This document shows, piece by piece, positions 36,901 to 44,106 of a DNA stretch of 64,000 bases. The notes beneath the pieces were generated by a model. The model saw nothing but the letters and a program-made list of their open reading frames with translations. It did not search any database and was not told the DNA's origin. The stretch is from Fibrisoma montanum. GTDB lineage: Bacteria; Bacteroidota; Bacteroidia; Cytophagales; Spirosomataceae. Positions within the stretch are counted from its first letter, which is position 1. Each line of letters begins with the position of its first letter. Location of the stretch: positions 186,001 to 250,000 of the forward strand of contig NZ_QXED01000002.1 in the NCBI RefSeq assembly GCF_003583365.1, given 5' to 3'. Both the position numbers and the translations under genes were made by a program.

Positions 36901-36993
36901 ACGGCTACGGGTGGTTCAGGCGGCTACGGCATCGATTTCGGGAATCTGCCCCTGCCGAGAGTGTTCAACGTGGGCATTAACGTAGGCTTTTAA
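33907..36993 (+). CDS. SusC/RagA-family TonB-dependent transporter
   Basis: 1028 residues. The signal peptide ends near GVAAMAQ (residue 23). A carboxypeptidase-regulatory-like domain covers about 24-100, the TonB-box region is VVVTALGIKREKRQLGYAV, and the plug carries QPLYVIDGMPIS and EAAALYGVEAANGAIVITTK. The barrel ends in RVFNVGINVGF. No STN domain. It is divergent from its paralogue at 30146-33328 and followed by susD and a DUF4397 lipoprotein. Note VE where the SusC consensus has SR in the ALYGSRAANG string. The substrate cannot be inferred. Confidence 0.95.
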   Translation: MQSFVRLFLFLLISTMAGVAAMAQDRTITGKVTSADDGTPIPGASVVVQGTSRGTTTDATGTFRIQAQSGQTLRISFIGNASRDVVVGNSDVVNVTLRQESNALNEVVVTALGIKREKRQLGYAVTEVAGQDLANSQRDNFLNAIQGRVAGVQVGASSGMPGSSSSVIIRGINSLSGNNQPLYVIDGMPISNNTIASNSFVSSRTSGQSTENRTVDFSNRAQDINPNDIETITILKGPEAAALYGVEAANGAIVITTKKGRAGQGRISYQNSFTWQEPGALPETQRVYSQGNNGVPQANNYNAFGPRYAEGVQFYNNAENFLQTGFGQRHNVSFDGGTDRYTYRLSAGYTNSQGVIPTTNYKRLNISLGGTAKITDKLSLESTIQYINTDNQKVSKGTNSFLLGMLVWPANDDMSNYLNPDGSRRRATTANAEIENPYFDVNKNQLRDRGNRAVTNIGANYAATDWLTLTARVGLDVFSTQYLIKYHPESNRAGGVIGGALDQATDNNRTLTAQYFATAKRDFGKFSTSVRVGQAIYDYRYEVLATRGEKFLDPNFTSINNTDPLTQKSLTTLRQRRLIGVFGDATFGYDNLLFLTVTGRNDWSSTFPPANRSFFYPSASLGFVFTDLVPQGAFRNALSYGKFRVSLAQVGKEAPEYSTSQAYESQTTTGGGFAYGFTAPNPFLKPEKVNSFEIGTELKFFNGRLGVDAAYYRTTSTSQIIRDLRISYGTGFILKTINGGKLWNNGVEISLTGEPIRSANFTWNSTVNFTKTNSQLVELAPGLPEFYSSDTWLYGNIRNGSRLGGSLTTLTGNSYVRNNKGDILISPVSGLPFTETAWNVVADRNPDFVMGFLNSFSYKNFSLNFLLDIRKGGDVYNATESFLYRQGLSMKTLDRETPRIFTGVLKDGLENTDNPTRNTIQVVPYYNNAYYSALADENFIERDINWLRLKEVTLRYNLPSSLLTRSRVFKTAGVFFTGTDLLLLTNYTGGDPGVNGVNTATGGSGGYGIDFGNLPLPRVFNVGINVGF

Positions 36994-37012
36994 TTGAGGT
37001 TGTGATTAGCAG

Positions 37013-37073
37013 TTTGTGGTTAGTGGTTTGTGGTTGGTTGACACCGGAGGAACTACAAACCACTAACTACAAA
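37013..37073 (+). repeat. Type-A susC-susD intercistronic stem-loop, copy 2
   Basis: Arms 37013-37035 and 37051-37073 pair over 23 bases with two G-U wobbles. The 15-base loop is GGTTGACACCGGAGG, one base different from the copy at 30064-30145 in the same transcribed sense. ACCACAA-type heptads continue to within about 10 bases of the susD ATG at 37111. The wobble pairs and the heptad change TTAGTGG/CCACTAA keep the stem paired while its sequence differs from copy 1. Confidence 0.75.
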
Positions 37074-37110
37074 CCACAAACCTCGAACCACAAACGACAA
37101 ACAAAACATC

Positions 37111-38652
37111 ATGAATTATAAGAAATTAACCGGCTTGTTGCTGACCGGACTGGCTCTGACGCTGAGCAGTTGCAACGAGTATCTGGACATTAACAATAAC
37201 CCCAACAACCCCGACCGGGTTGAGGCTGCGCTTCTGCTGGCTCCCATTCAGAACCAGTACACGCTGGGTATTCAGTTCGATGCCCGCTATCTTGGTTCAT
37301 ATAACCAGAACTGGCATAATTATCTTTCAGGTGTATCATGGGATCTGCAGGGCTACGTACCTTCCTCTGATGCCGGTGGTGAAATGTGGCGGAGCGTATA
37401 CTGGAAAGGTGGGCGGAATCTGATCAATCTCATGGACGATGCCCGCGCCAACCAGAAATGGGATTACCTCGGCGTAGGACTGGTGATGCAGGCCTGGGGG
37501 TGGCAGATGCTGACCGACCTGCACGGCGAAATCATCCTGTCGGAAGCGTATGACCTGGACCCAACCAAGAATACGTTCAACTACGATACGCAGGAGGCCG
37601 TGTATGCCAAAGTGGTTGAGTTGACCACCGAGGCCATCAAGAACCTGAACCGGGCCGATGGGGCCGTATCGCAGGCGTCGCTGGGCCGGGGTGATGTGAT
37701 CTACAAAGGCGACCGGACGAAGTGGAAGAAGTTTGCCTATGGCCTGCTGGCTATCAACGCGCACCACCTGTCGAACAAGAAAAGCCTGTACAAACCCGAT
37801 CAGGTCATCGCCTACGTGGATAGTGCACTGACGAGCAACGCCGACGATGCCCAGTTCACGTTTAATGGCCTGAGTACGGCCGATGGTAGTTTCTTCGGAC
37901 CGTTGCGCCAGAACCTGCAGGTATATGGCCAGTCGGCGTTTACGCTCCGCCTGCTCGATGGTACGGTGTTCAACGGCGTAAAAGACCCGCGTCTTCCCGT
38001 CATGCTGGCTGCCAGTGGCGACGGACAGTACCGGGGCATTACGCTTGGACAGGGACAGTCGACGGCCGCCAGTGTCCCGCTGAATATCCGGGTGGTTAGT
38101 CCGTGGGGGACACAACTGGGTGTTAACCCGCCGGCCGGTACGACGGGCCGGTACATCTTTACCGACAAGGGACCGTTCCCGCTGATGACGTATGCGCAGT
38201 TGCAGTTCATCAAGGCGGAAGCCGCGTTCATCAAAGGCGATAAAGCGACCGCCCTGGCCGCGTACCGGAAAGGCATCGAAGCCCACCTGACGGCTCCGTA
38301 CGTCAACGTACCGGCTGCCGACCGGACGGCCTACCTGAACAACCCGGCTATCATACCGGCATCGGCCGCCAGCCTGACCCTCAGCCAGATCATGTTGCAG
38401 AAGTACATCGCGCAGTGGGGGTGGGGTTTCCTGGAACAGTGGTCCGACCTGCGTCGGTACAACTACAGCGCCGACGTGTTTACCAGCCTGACCTTGCCGA
38501 CGACGTATTATCAGAACAACAACGGTAAGCCCGTGCAGCGGCTGCGACCCCGTTACAATTCAGAATACGTATGGAACGCCGACGCGCTGGCCAAAATTGG
38601 TGGCCTCGAGCTTGACTTCCATACCAAACCGCTCTGGTTCACCCAACCCTGA
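37111..38652 (+). CDS. SusD/RagB-like lipoprotein (SusD-like_2 type)
   Basis: 513 residues. The signal peptide ends in LSSC (Cys21), followed by the SusD-like_2 opening EYLDINNNPNNPDRVEAALLLAP. Later signatures are WQMLTDLHGEIILSEA, KWKKFAYGLLAINAHHLSNK and QKYIAQWGWGFLEQWSDLRR. It partners the SusC encoded 117 bases upstream. The DUF4397 lipoprotein gene follows 26 bases after its stop, giving a three-gene operon that mirrors the divergent one. No linked degradative enzyme. Confidence 0.93.
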   Translation: MNYKKLTGLLLTGLALTLSSCNEYLDINNNPNNPDRVEAALLLAPIQNQYTLGIQFDARYLGSYNQNWHNYLSGVSWDLQGYVPSSDAGGEMWRSVYWKGGRNLINLMDDARANQKWDYLGVGLVMQAWGWQMLTDLHGEIILSEAYDLDPTKNTFNYDTQEAVYAKVVELTTEAIKNLNRADGAVSQASLGRGDVIYKGDRTKWKKFAYGLLAINAHHLSNKKSLYKPDQVIAYVDSALTSNADDAQFTFNGLSTADGSFFGPLRQNLQVYGQSAFTLRLLDGTVFNGVKDPRLPVMLAASGDGQYRGITLGQGQSTAASVPLNIRVVSPWGTQLGVNPPAGTTGRYIFTDKGPFPLMTYAQLQFIKAEAAFIKGDKATALAAYRKGIEAHLTAPYVNVPAADRTAYLNNPAIIPASAASLTLSQIMLQKYIAQWGWGFLEQWSDLRRYNYSADVFTSLTLPTTYYQNNNGKPVQRLRPRYNSEYVWNADALAKIGGLELDFHTKPLWFTQP

Positions 38653-38678
38653 TTGCTAACTTCTTGACAATTCGTAGT

Positions 38679-39452
38679 ATGAGATACAAACTTTTTTCGG
38701 TAATGGCGTTGGCGACGGCGGCTCTGGTGGGCTGGTCGTGCGAGAAAAACGCGTTGACCCTGCCCGACGAACCCGTTACGAGTGGTGCGCGGGTTAAACT
38801 GGTGCATGCGGCACCGGAAGCCCCGGGGGTTGACCTGTTTGTCAACGGAACCAAACTGAGCGCTTTTACCCCGGCCAATGCGTCCACAACCAGTCCGGGA
38901 ACGCCCGTGCCGATCAGCTTCAACAATACGTTTCCGGGAACCGGTGCTAACTACGCGGTGGTTCCGGTTGGCCAAACGGCCCTGAGGGTCTCGGCCCCAG
39001 CTACCACCACCGCTACCAGCGCTACGGTCATCTATGAGCAGACCACTCAGCTTGAGGATAACAAGTATTATTCGCTGCTGCTGACGGGGGCCGGTCTGAA
39101 GCCGGAGGTACTGCTGGTTAACGACGACTTCAGTAACGCAATCGACCCGAACAAATTCTACGTGCGGTTCGTCAATCTGATTCCTAATGACGTGAAGTAC
39201 GATCTGGCCCTGTCGACGGGCACGGTAGTGATACCGGGCGCTGCGTACAAGAGCGTATCACCGTTCGTTGGCGTCGACGTCAGCAACAACGTATCGCTGG
39301 TGCTGCGGGCTGCAGGAACGACCACGAACATTGGCACGACCTACACGTTCACCAGCACAGCCAACGGTCGGGTCCTGACGCTTTTTGCCCGCGGTCTGCC
39401 CGGGAAAACCGGTGCGCAGGCACCCGCGCTGAACGGATACCTGAATCGATAG
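38679..39452 (+). CDS. DUF4397-domain lipoprotein
   Basis: 257 residues from the ATG at 38679, which begins a clean lipoprotein signal (LVGWSC, Cys22). The body opens with ARVKLVHAAPEAPGVDLFVN, the defining string of DUF4397, and contains two beta-sandwich-like repeats; the second starts near KFYVRFVNLIPNDVKYDL. Proteins of this type are exported and often surface lipoproteins without assigned function. As third gene of a SusC/SusD operon it is probably an accessory ligand-binding protein. A terminator lies just after the stop. Confidence 0.87.
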   Translation: MRYKLFSVMALATAALVGWSCEKNALTLPDEPVTSGARVKLVHAAPEAPGVDLFVNGTKLSAFTPANASTTSPGTPVPISFNNTFPGTGANYAVVPVGQTALRVSAPATTTATSATVIYEQTTQLEDNKYYSLLLTGAGLKPEVLLVNDDFSNAIDPNKFYVRFVNLIPNDVKYDLALSTGTVVIPGAAYKSVSPFVGVDVSNNVSLVLRAAGTTTNIGTTYTFTSTANGRVLTLFARGLPGKTGAQAPALNGYLNR

Positions 39453-39465
39453 CGGCTAAAACTTA

Positions 39466-39505
39466 TGGGGGCGTTTCGGCGTATATGCTGAAACGCCCTT
39501 TTTTT
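39466..39505 (+). terminator. Rho-independent terminator overlapping the next start codon
   Basis: Stem GGGCGTTTC (39469-39477) with GAAACGCCC (39490-39498), extended inward by GGC/GCT to a six-base loop, then seven T (39499-39505). The loop and 3' arm contain the ATG at 39485 that opens the Omp85 gene, so the first seven codons of that gene are terminator sequence. Confidence 0.8.
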
Positions 39506-40609
39506 ATGGTTGCTGCGCTGGCTGTCTTCTCCTCATTCCTGCTTACGGCCCCGGCCGACTCTACACCCAAACGCTTCAGCATCTTTCCGTTCCCGCTCGT
39601 TTATTACACCCCCGAAACCCGGCTGGCCTATGGCGTTGCAGCTACCATGACCTTCCGGTTCCGGCGCGATACGATACCGGCTGTTCGGCCGTCGCAGGTG
39701 ACGGTCGGAGCGGCTTACACCCAGAACCGGCAGACGCTTTTCTACGTGCCTTTCCAGATTTTCTACGACCAGAACCGCTATTACGTAAACGGGGAGGTTG
39801 GGTACTACAAATACAGCTATTTTTTCTTCGGACTGGCTCAGCGGGAGGTTCCCCGCGAGTTATACAGCGTGAATTTTCCCCGTATTCGGGTGAATGCCTT
39901 TCGCCGGGTAGCCGACCGGGGCGTCTGGAAAAGCCTGTATGCCGGTGTGCGCTACCAGTACGAGGAGTTCGACGTAACCCAAACTGAACCGGCGGGTCTT
40001 TTAAGCAGTGGGGAGGTGCCCGGTGGGTTGGGTAGCCGCCTGTCGGGAGCCGGAGCCGGACTTTTTTTCGACACACGCGATAATATTTTTTACCCGTCCA
40101 AAGGTGTCGTCGTTGATTTGACTTATCTGCTAAACAATTGGAAATCAAAGGATGTTGTTGGGCAAGGCTTTTCGGACAGCCGGGCCAACCGCTTCGGGCG
40201 TTACGTACTCGATGTTGCTTCCTACCATAAACTGACCGACCGGGCAATCCTGGCGGTTAACTATATCGTAAGTATGTCGGATGGGTCTGCACCGTTCAAT
40301 GCGCTGTCGTTGCTGGGCGGAACCAAACGGATGCGTGGTTATTACGAAGGCCGGTTTCGCGACTGGAACGTAGCGGTGCTTCAGGCTGAAGGCCGATTTA
40401 CCCTCTGGCAACGCCTGGGGGCCGTCGTGTTTGGGTCAGTTGGCGTGCTGGGGAACAACACCGAGCTGATCCGTTTCGCAGACCCCAAAGGAGCTTATGG
40501 AGCGGGGCTGCGCGTCCGAATTAACCGCGACCGCCTGAATATCCGCGCCGATTACGGGTTTGGCCGACAGTCGAATGGCCTTTACCTGACGATCGGTGAA
40601 GCCTTTTAA
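39485..40609 (+). CDS. Omp85/BamA-type outer membrane barrel protein without POTRA domains
   Basis: 374 residues, a signal peptide and then only the 16-stranded surface-antigen (PF01103) domain. The strands FPFPLVYYTPETRLAYGVAA, FFDTRDNIFYPSKGVVVDL and LGGTKRMRGYYEGRF, the last carrying the lid-loop motif in the form MRGY, and a terminal GLYLTIGEAF strand are typical. No POTRA repeats are present, so it is unlikely to be the assembly protein BamA. Its role is unknown. The ATG at 39485 lies inside a terminator; the next ATG at 39506 would leave a signal peptide without basic residues, so 39485 is preferred. Confidence 0.85.
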   Translation: MLKRPFFMVAALAVFSSFLLTAPADSTPKRFSIFPFPLVYYTPETRLAYGVAATMTFRFRRDTIPAVRPSQVTVGAAYTQNRQTLFYVPFQIFYDQNRYYVNGEVGYYKYSYFFFGLAQREVPRELYSVNFPRIRVNAFRRVADRGVWKSLYAGVRYQYEEFDVTQTEPAGLLSSGEVPGGLGSRLSGAGAGLFFDTRDNIFYPSKGVVVDLTYLLNNWKSKDVVGQGFSDSRANRFGRYVLDVASYHKLTDRAILAVNYIVSMSDGSAPFNALSLLGGTKRMRGYYEGRFRDWNVAVLQAEGRFTLWQRLGAVVFGSVGVLGNNTELIRFADPKGAYGAGLRVRINRDRLNIRADYGFGRQSNGLYLTIGEAF

Positions 40610-40616
40610 GGCTGCA

Positions 40617-40648
40617 TTGTTACTAATGTATATTTTGTGGTAACTTTG
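40617..40648 (+). promoter_or_regulatory. Bacteroidota-type promoter of the glycosyltransferase/epimerase pair
   Basis: TTG (40617-40619) and TAACTTTG (40641-40648) are 21 bases apart, close to the phylum consensus. The leader would be about 50 bases and includes an AAAGGAG string 7-13 bases before the ATG at 40706, an unusually clear ribosome site for this phylum. Confidence 0.6.
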
Positions 40649-40705
40649 CGCGGTGGTCGTATGCGAGCCTTGAAAAGGTATAGTTATTATTGAAAAAGGA
40701 GCCGT

Positions 40706-41401
40706 ATGACACTGAGCGTAATCATACCCACGTTCAACGAAGCCCGGCACATTGGTACGTTACTGCGCGAGTTACAGACGTTCGGAGGGGCTGATGTGGT
40801 GGATTTACTGGTTGTGGACGGTGGCAGCACGGATCAGACGGTTGCCCTCGCCCGGCAGGCCGGTGCGCGGGTTTTGCTTGCCCCGCGGCCGGGTCGGCCC
40901 CAGCAGATGAATTACGGGGCTGGTTTTGCAACGGGCGACGTACTGTATTTCGTACACGCCGACGTTCAGGTTAACCCTGATTTCGTCAGCGACATCCGGG
41001 AAGCTCTCCGGAACGGATACGAGGCTGGTTGTTACCGATTTCGCTTTGCATCGTCTCATCCTTTATTGCGGCTCAACAGCTACGGAACCCGCTTCCCCGG
41101 TCTGATGAGTCGCGGGGGCGATCAGACTCTGTTTGTCACGCGGGACCTGTTCACGCGGCTGAGTGGATTCAACGAACGGTATGTGGTTATGGAAGATTTT
41201 GACATCATCATCCGGATTCGGAAAATGGCGCGGTTCTGCATCATTCCCAAAGATGTGATTGTGTCGGCCCGGAAGTATGAGGTCAACAGTTGGTTGCGGG
41301 TGCAGATTGCCAATCTGACTGCGTTTACAATGTTTTTTATGAAAATAGCACCGGTACGTATTGCCAGAACGTACAGCCGGATGCTGAACCACCGCGGATG
41401 A
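40706..41401 (+). CDS. Family 2 glycosyltransferase (TIGR04283 type)
   Basis: 231 residues. A GT-A fold opens with LSVIIPTFNEARHIGTLLREL, then VVDGGSTDQTVALARQAGARVL and QQMNYGAGFATGDVLYFVHADVQ, where HAD stands in the metal-binding position. The FNERYVVMEDFDIIIRIRK string contains the ED catalytic motif. Length and layout match the TIGR04283 group, small cytoplasmic or membrane-associated transferases whose acceptors are unknown. Its stop codon overlaps the ATG of the next gene (ATGA), so the two are translationally coupled. Confidence 0.87.
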   Translation: MTLSVIIPTFNEARHIGTLLRELQTFGGADVVDLLVVDGGSTDQTVALARQAGARVLLAPRPGRPQQMNYGAGFATGDVLYFVHADVQVNPDFVSDIREALRNGYEAGCYRFRFASSHPLLRLNSYGTRFPGLMSRGGDQTLFVTRDLFTRLSGFNERYVVMEDFDIIIRIRKMARFCIIPKDVIVSARKYEVNSWLRVQIANLTAFTMFFMKIAPVRIARTYSRMLNHRG

Positions 41402-42444
41402 AAACAGTACTACTGACCGGTGCAAACGGATTCCTGGGAGGCCATCTATGCCGTACACTGCTGCAGCGCGGTTACGCGGTACGGGCGTACGTGCGGCCAG
41501 GCGGTAACCAGCGCATGCTGAGTGGATTACCCCTGGATATCTGGGAGGGCGACCTGCGCGATACCGACAACGTACGGGGCGCTACCTACGGCTGTGACTA
41601 CGTGATTCATGCCGGTGCGGTTGCTCAGGTAAACCCGGCCCGCTCACGAACGGTCGTGGATGTCAACGTGGGGGGAACAGCCGCCGTGCTGACCGCGGCA
41701 ACGGAAGCCCAGGTAGAGCGGCTGGTGTTCGTTGGTACCGCCAACGTATTCGGATTTGGCTCGAAAGAACAGCCCGGCGATGAAGCCTGTCCGTACAACG
41801 GTGCCCGCTATGGTCTCGATTACATGGACAGCAAACTGGTAGCTACCCGGATGGTAACTCAGGCGGCCGTTGAGCACCGGGTACCCGCCGTACTGGTGCA
41901 TCCAACGTTCATGCTGGGTCCTATTGATCATAAGATTACGTCCAATGCGCTGTTGCTGGCGCTGTATCAGGGGCAGCTGGCAGGCATTCCGACGGGAGGA
42001 AAAAATTACATCCATGTCGACGATGCCGCTACTGCTACGGTGAACGCCCTGACCGAAGGCCGGCTGGGTGAGTCCTATATTCTGGGCAACGAGAACCTCA
42101 GCTACCGGGAAGCGTTTGCGCTGATGGCCGATGTGATGCACGTGCGGCCACCCCGCTGGCTGGTTCCCCGACCCGTTACCCGGCTGATTGGTCAGGTCAG
42201 CGACTGGAAATACCAGTTGACCGGCCGGTTGGCCCAGCTAAACTCCGCAATGGCGGCTGTCGCCAACGACGGCCATTATTTTACCGCCGACAAGGCCATT
42301 CAGGAGCTTCATTTACCGCAAACCCCGGTCAGAGTAGCCATTCAGGATGCGTTCGACTGGTTTCAGCAGCACGGTATTATCCAGAAAGCAGCGTGGCAGC
42401 CCGGCACCCACGAATTCCGGCAGTTCGCCGGTTCGGGCCAGTGA
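41398..42444 (+). CDS. NAD(P)-dependent epimerase/dehydratase (extended SDR)
   Basis: 348 residues from the ATG at 41398, which overlaps the stop of the glycosyltransferase gene; a longer frame upstream runs inside that gene and is rejected. The Rossmann motif TGANGFLGGHLCRTLL lies near residue 7. A catalytic YxxxK is not at the exact classical place: YGLDYMDSKLVATRM offers Tyr-x-x-x-K as YMDSK. VHPTFMLGP is the substrate-side motif. The sequence resembles the dihydroflavonol reductase/HpnA-like group. It ends exactly where the converging monooxygenase gene ends. A role in sugar or lipid modification with its partner is an inference. Confidence 0.87.
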   Translation: MKTVLLTGANGFLGGHLCRTLLQRGYAVRAYVRPGGNQRMLSGLPLDIWEGDLRDTDNVRGATYGCDYVIHAGAVAQVNPARSRTVVDVNVGGTAAVLTAATEAQVERLVFVGTANVFGFGSKEQPGDEACPYNGARYGLDYMDSKLVATRMVTQAAVEHRVPAVLVHPTFMLGPIDHKITSNALLLALYQGQLAGIPTGGKNYIHVDDAATATVNALTEGRLGESYILGNENLSYREAFALMADVMHVRPPRWLVPRPVTRLIGQVSDWKYQLTGRLAQLNSAMAAVANDGHYFTADKAIQELHLPQTPVRVAIQDAFDWFQQHGIIQKAAWQPGTHEFRQFAGSGQ

Positions 42445-43932
42445 TCAGGGCAGGCCGCCCGCCGGTCCAAACTGCATGACGCCATCGTTGATACGCCCGA
42501 ACCGGATGGTCAGCATATCCTGCAGGTAATTCTGGTACACCTGCCAGGGCCGGCGCGAACCCTGTTGGGGCAGTACTGAGCCGGCTCGCTGCACGTAGCC
42601 CGAGGTAAAATTCAGGAGCGGCTGCGGCTGGACATCAGCCTCCCGGCGCGGTACGGCAATGGCATGGTTGTGCTGGTCCATGTAGCGGAGCAGCCGGCAC
42701 ACGTAGCCCGCAGTCAGGTCGGTCTTGAGGGTCCACGAAGCATTGGTGTACCCAAAAGCAATCGCAAAATTAGGTACGTCGCTGAGCATCATGCCTTTGT
42801 ACATCATCAACTGATTCGCCTGACACACCTGACCGTCGACGGTCAACTGCATCCCGCCCAATAGTTTTATGGTTAAGCCCGTGGCCAGTACAACAACATC
42901 GGCCGGTAGTTCTTCACCTGACCTGAGCTTCAGCCCGGTAGGCGTAAACTGATCAATTTCGTCTGTCACTACCGAGGCTTTGCCCTCCCGAATGGCCTGA
43001 AACAGGTCGCCGTCCGGTACGACACAGAGCCGCTGGTCCCAGGGGTTGTAGCGGGGCCTGAAATGAGTATCAACGGCGTAGTCGGGACCGAGCTGCTCAG
43101 CCGCCATCCTGACAATTCGTTGCCTGGTAAACGCAGGCAGGCCACGGGCAATCCGGAAGGTGAGCATACTGAGCGTGAGGTTTTTCCACCGGGTTAGGCC
43201 ATACGCCATACGTTCGGGCAGCAAGCGCCGGAGCCCCTGGGCAACGGTGTCCTGACTTGGCAGCGCAACAATGTAGGTCGGCGAACGCTGGAGCATAGTC
43301 ACGTGCGCTGCCGAACTGGCCATAGCCGGTACCAGCGTCACGGCGGTGGCTCCGCTGCCGACCACCACTACTCGCTTGCCGGTATAGTCAAGGTCTTTCG
43401 GCCAGAACTGCGGTAAAACGATCAGCCCTTCAAAGTCGTTCTCCCCGGCGAACGTAGGACGGTAGGCTTCCTCGTAGCTGTAATACCCGCTGCACATGCA
43501 AAGAAATCGGGCCCGTACGGTATGGCGATCGCCCGTAGCCCGGTGCTCAGCCTCCAGGGTCCAGCAGGCCTGCTCGCTCGACCAGGCTGCGGCAACAACC
43601 TTGTAGCCAAAATGAATGTGCTGCGTAACGCCGTACTCGCGGGCGGTTTCTTCGATGTACTGCCGAATGGACTCTCCATCGGCAATGGCTTTGGGTTTGC
43701 TCCACGGCTTGAATACATACCCGAGCGTGTGCATGTCGGAATCGGACCGGATGCCCGGGTAGCGGAACAGATCCCACGTACCGCCGATTGTATCGCGGGC
43801 TTCCAGAATGGCGTATTGCTTGTCGGGGCATTCAGTTTGCAGCCAGCAGGCCGTACCGATGCCCGACAACCCGGCCCCTACAATCAATACGTCCAGCGGC
43901 TTTTCATCGGACGGAAATGGAACAGCAGACAT
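42445..43932 (-). CDS. Flavin-containing monooxygenase (Baeyer-Villiger/EtaA-like) with altered fingerprint
   Basis: 495 residues. The FAD site GAGLSG is at 19-24, followed by GGTWDLFRYPGIRSDSDMHT, and the NADPH site GSGATA is at 192-197. YNPWDQRLCVVPDGDLF is a string shared with EtaA-type monooxygenases, which oxidise ketones or sulphur compounds with NADPH and oxygen. The family fingerprint FxGxxxHxxxW is at 167-177 but reads FEGLIVLPQFW: the conserved His is Leu173. Activity as a Baeyer-Villiger enzyme is therefore uncertain. It is a single gene whose stop codon abuts that of the converging epimerase gene. Confidence 0.88.
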   Translation of the reverse strand: MSAVPFPSDEKPLDVLIVGAGLSGIGTACWLQTECPDKQYAILEARDTIGGTWDLFRYPGIRSDSDMHTLGYVFKPWSKPKAIADGESIRQYIEETAREYGVTQHIHFGYKVVAAAWSSEQACWTLEAEHRATGDRHTVRARFLCMCSGYYSYEEAYRPTFAGENDFEGLIVLPQFWPKDLDYTGKRVVVVGSGATAVTLVPAMASSAAHVTMLQRSPTYIVALPSQDTVAQGLRRLLPERMAYGLTRWKNLTLSMLTFRIARGLPAFTRQRIVRMAAEQLGPDYAVDTHFRPRYNPWDQRLCVVPDGDLFQAIREGKASVVTDEIDQFTPTGLKLRSGEELPADVVVLATGLTIKLLGGMQLTVDGQVCQANQLMMYKGMMLSDVPNFAIAFGYTNASWTLKTDLTAGYVCRLLRYMDQHNHAIAVPRREADVQPQPLLNFTSGYVQRAGSVLPQQGSRRPWQVYQNYLQDMLTIRFGRINDGVMQFGPAGGLP

Positions 43933-44106
43933 AAAAGTAAACGATGTCAGAATAGTCTGATAACAAAAAAGGGGCGGGGTTTGATCCGGCAGTATACGCC
44001 GTCAGAACGGATTGGAGCTGGACAGATCAAATACGCAATCTGGCCGCTGATGTTGCTGATAACGCTGATGGTCGCCATCAGACCCTGACGTTAACCAATA
44101 CATGGT

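Noticed and set aside
37336-38286. Minus-strand open frame of 316 codons
   Set aside because: Antisense to a well-supported susD gene, with no domain features.
43522-44088. Plus-strand frame extending into the 174-base gap after the monooxygenase gene
   Set aside because: Mostly antisense to that gene; the part in the gap has no independent start or family match.
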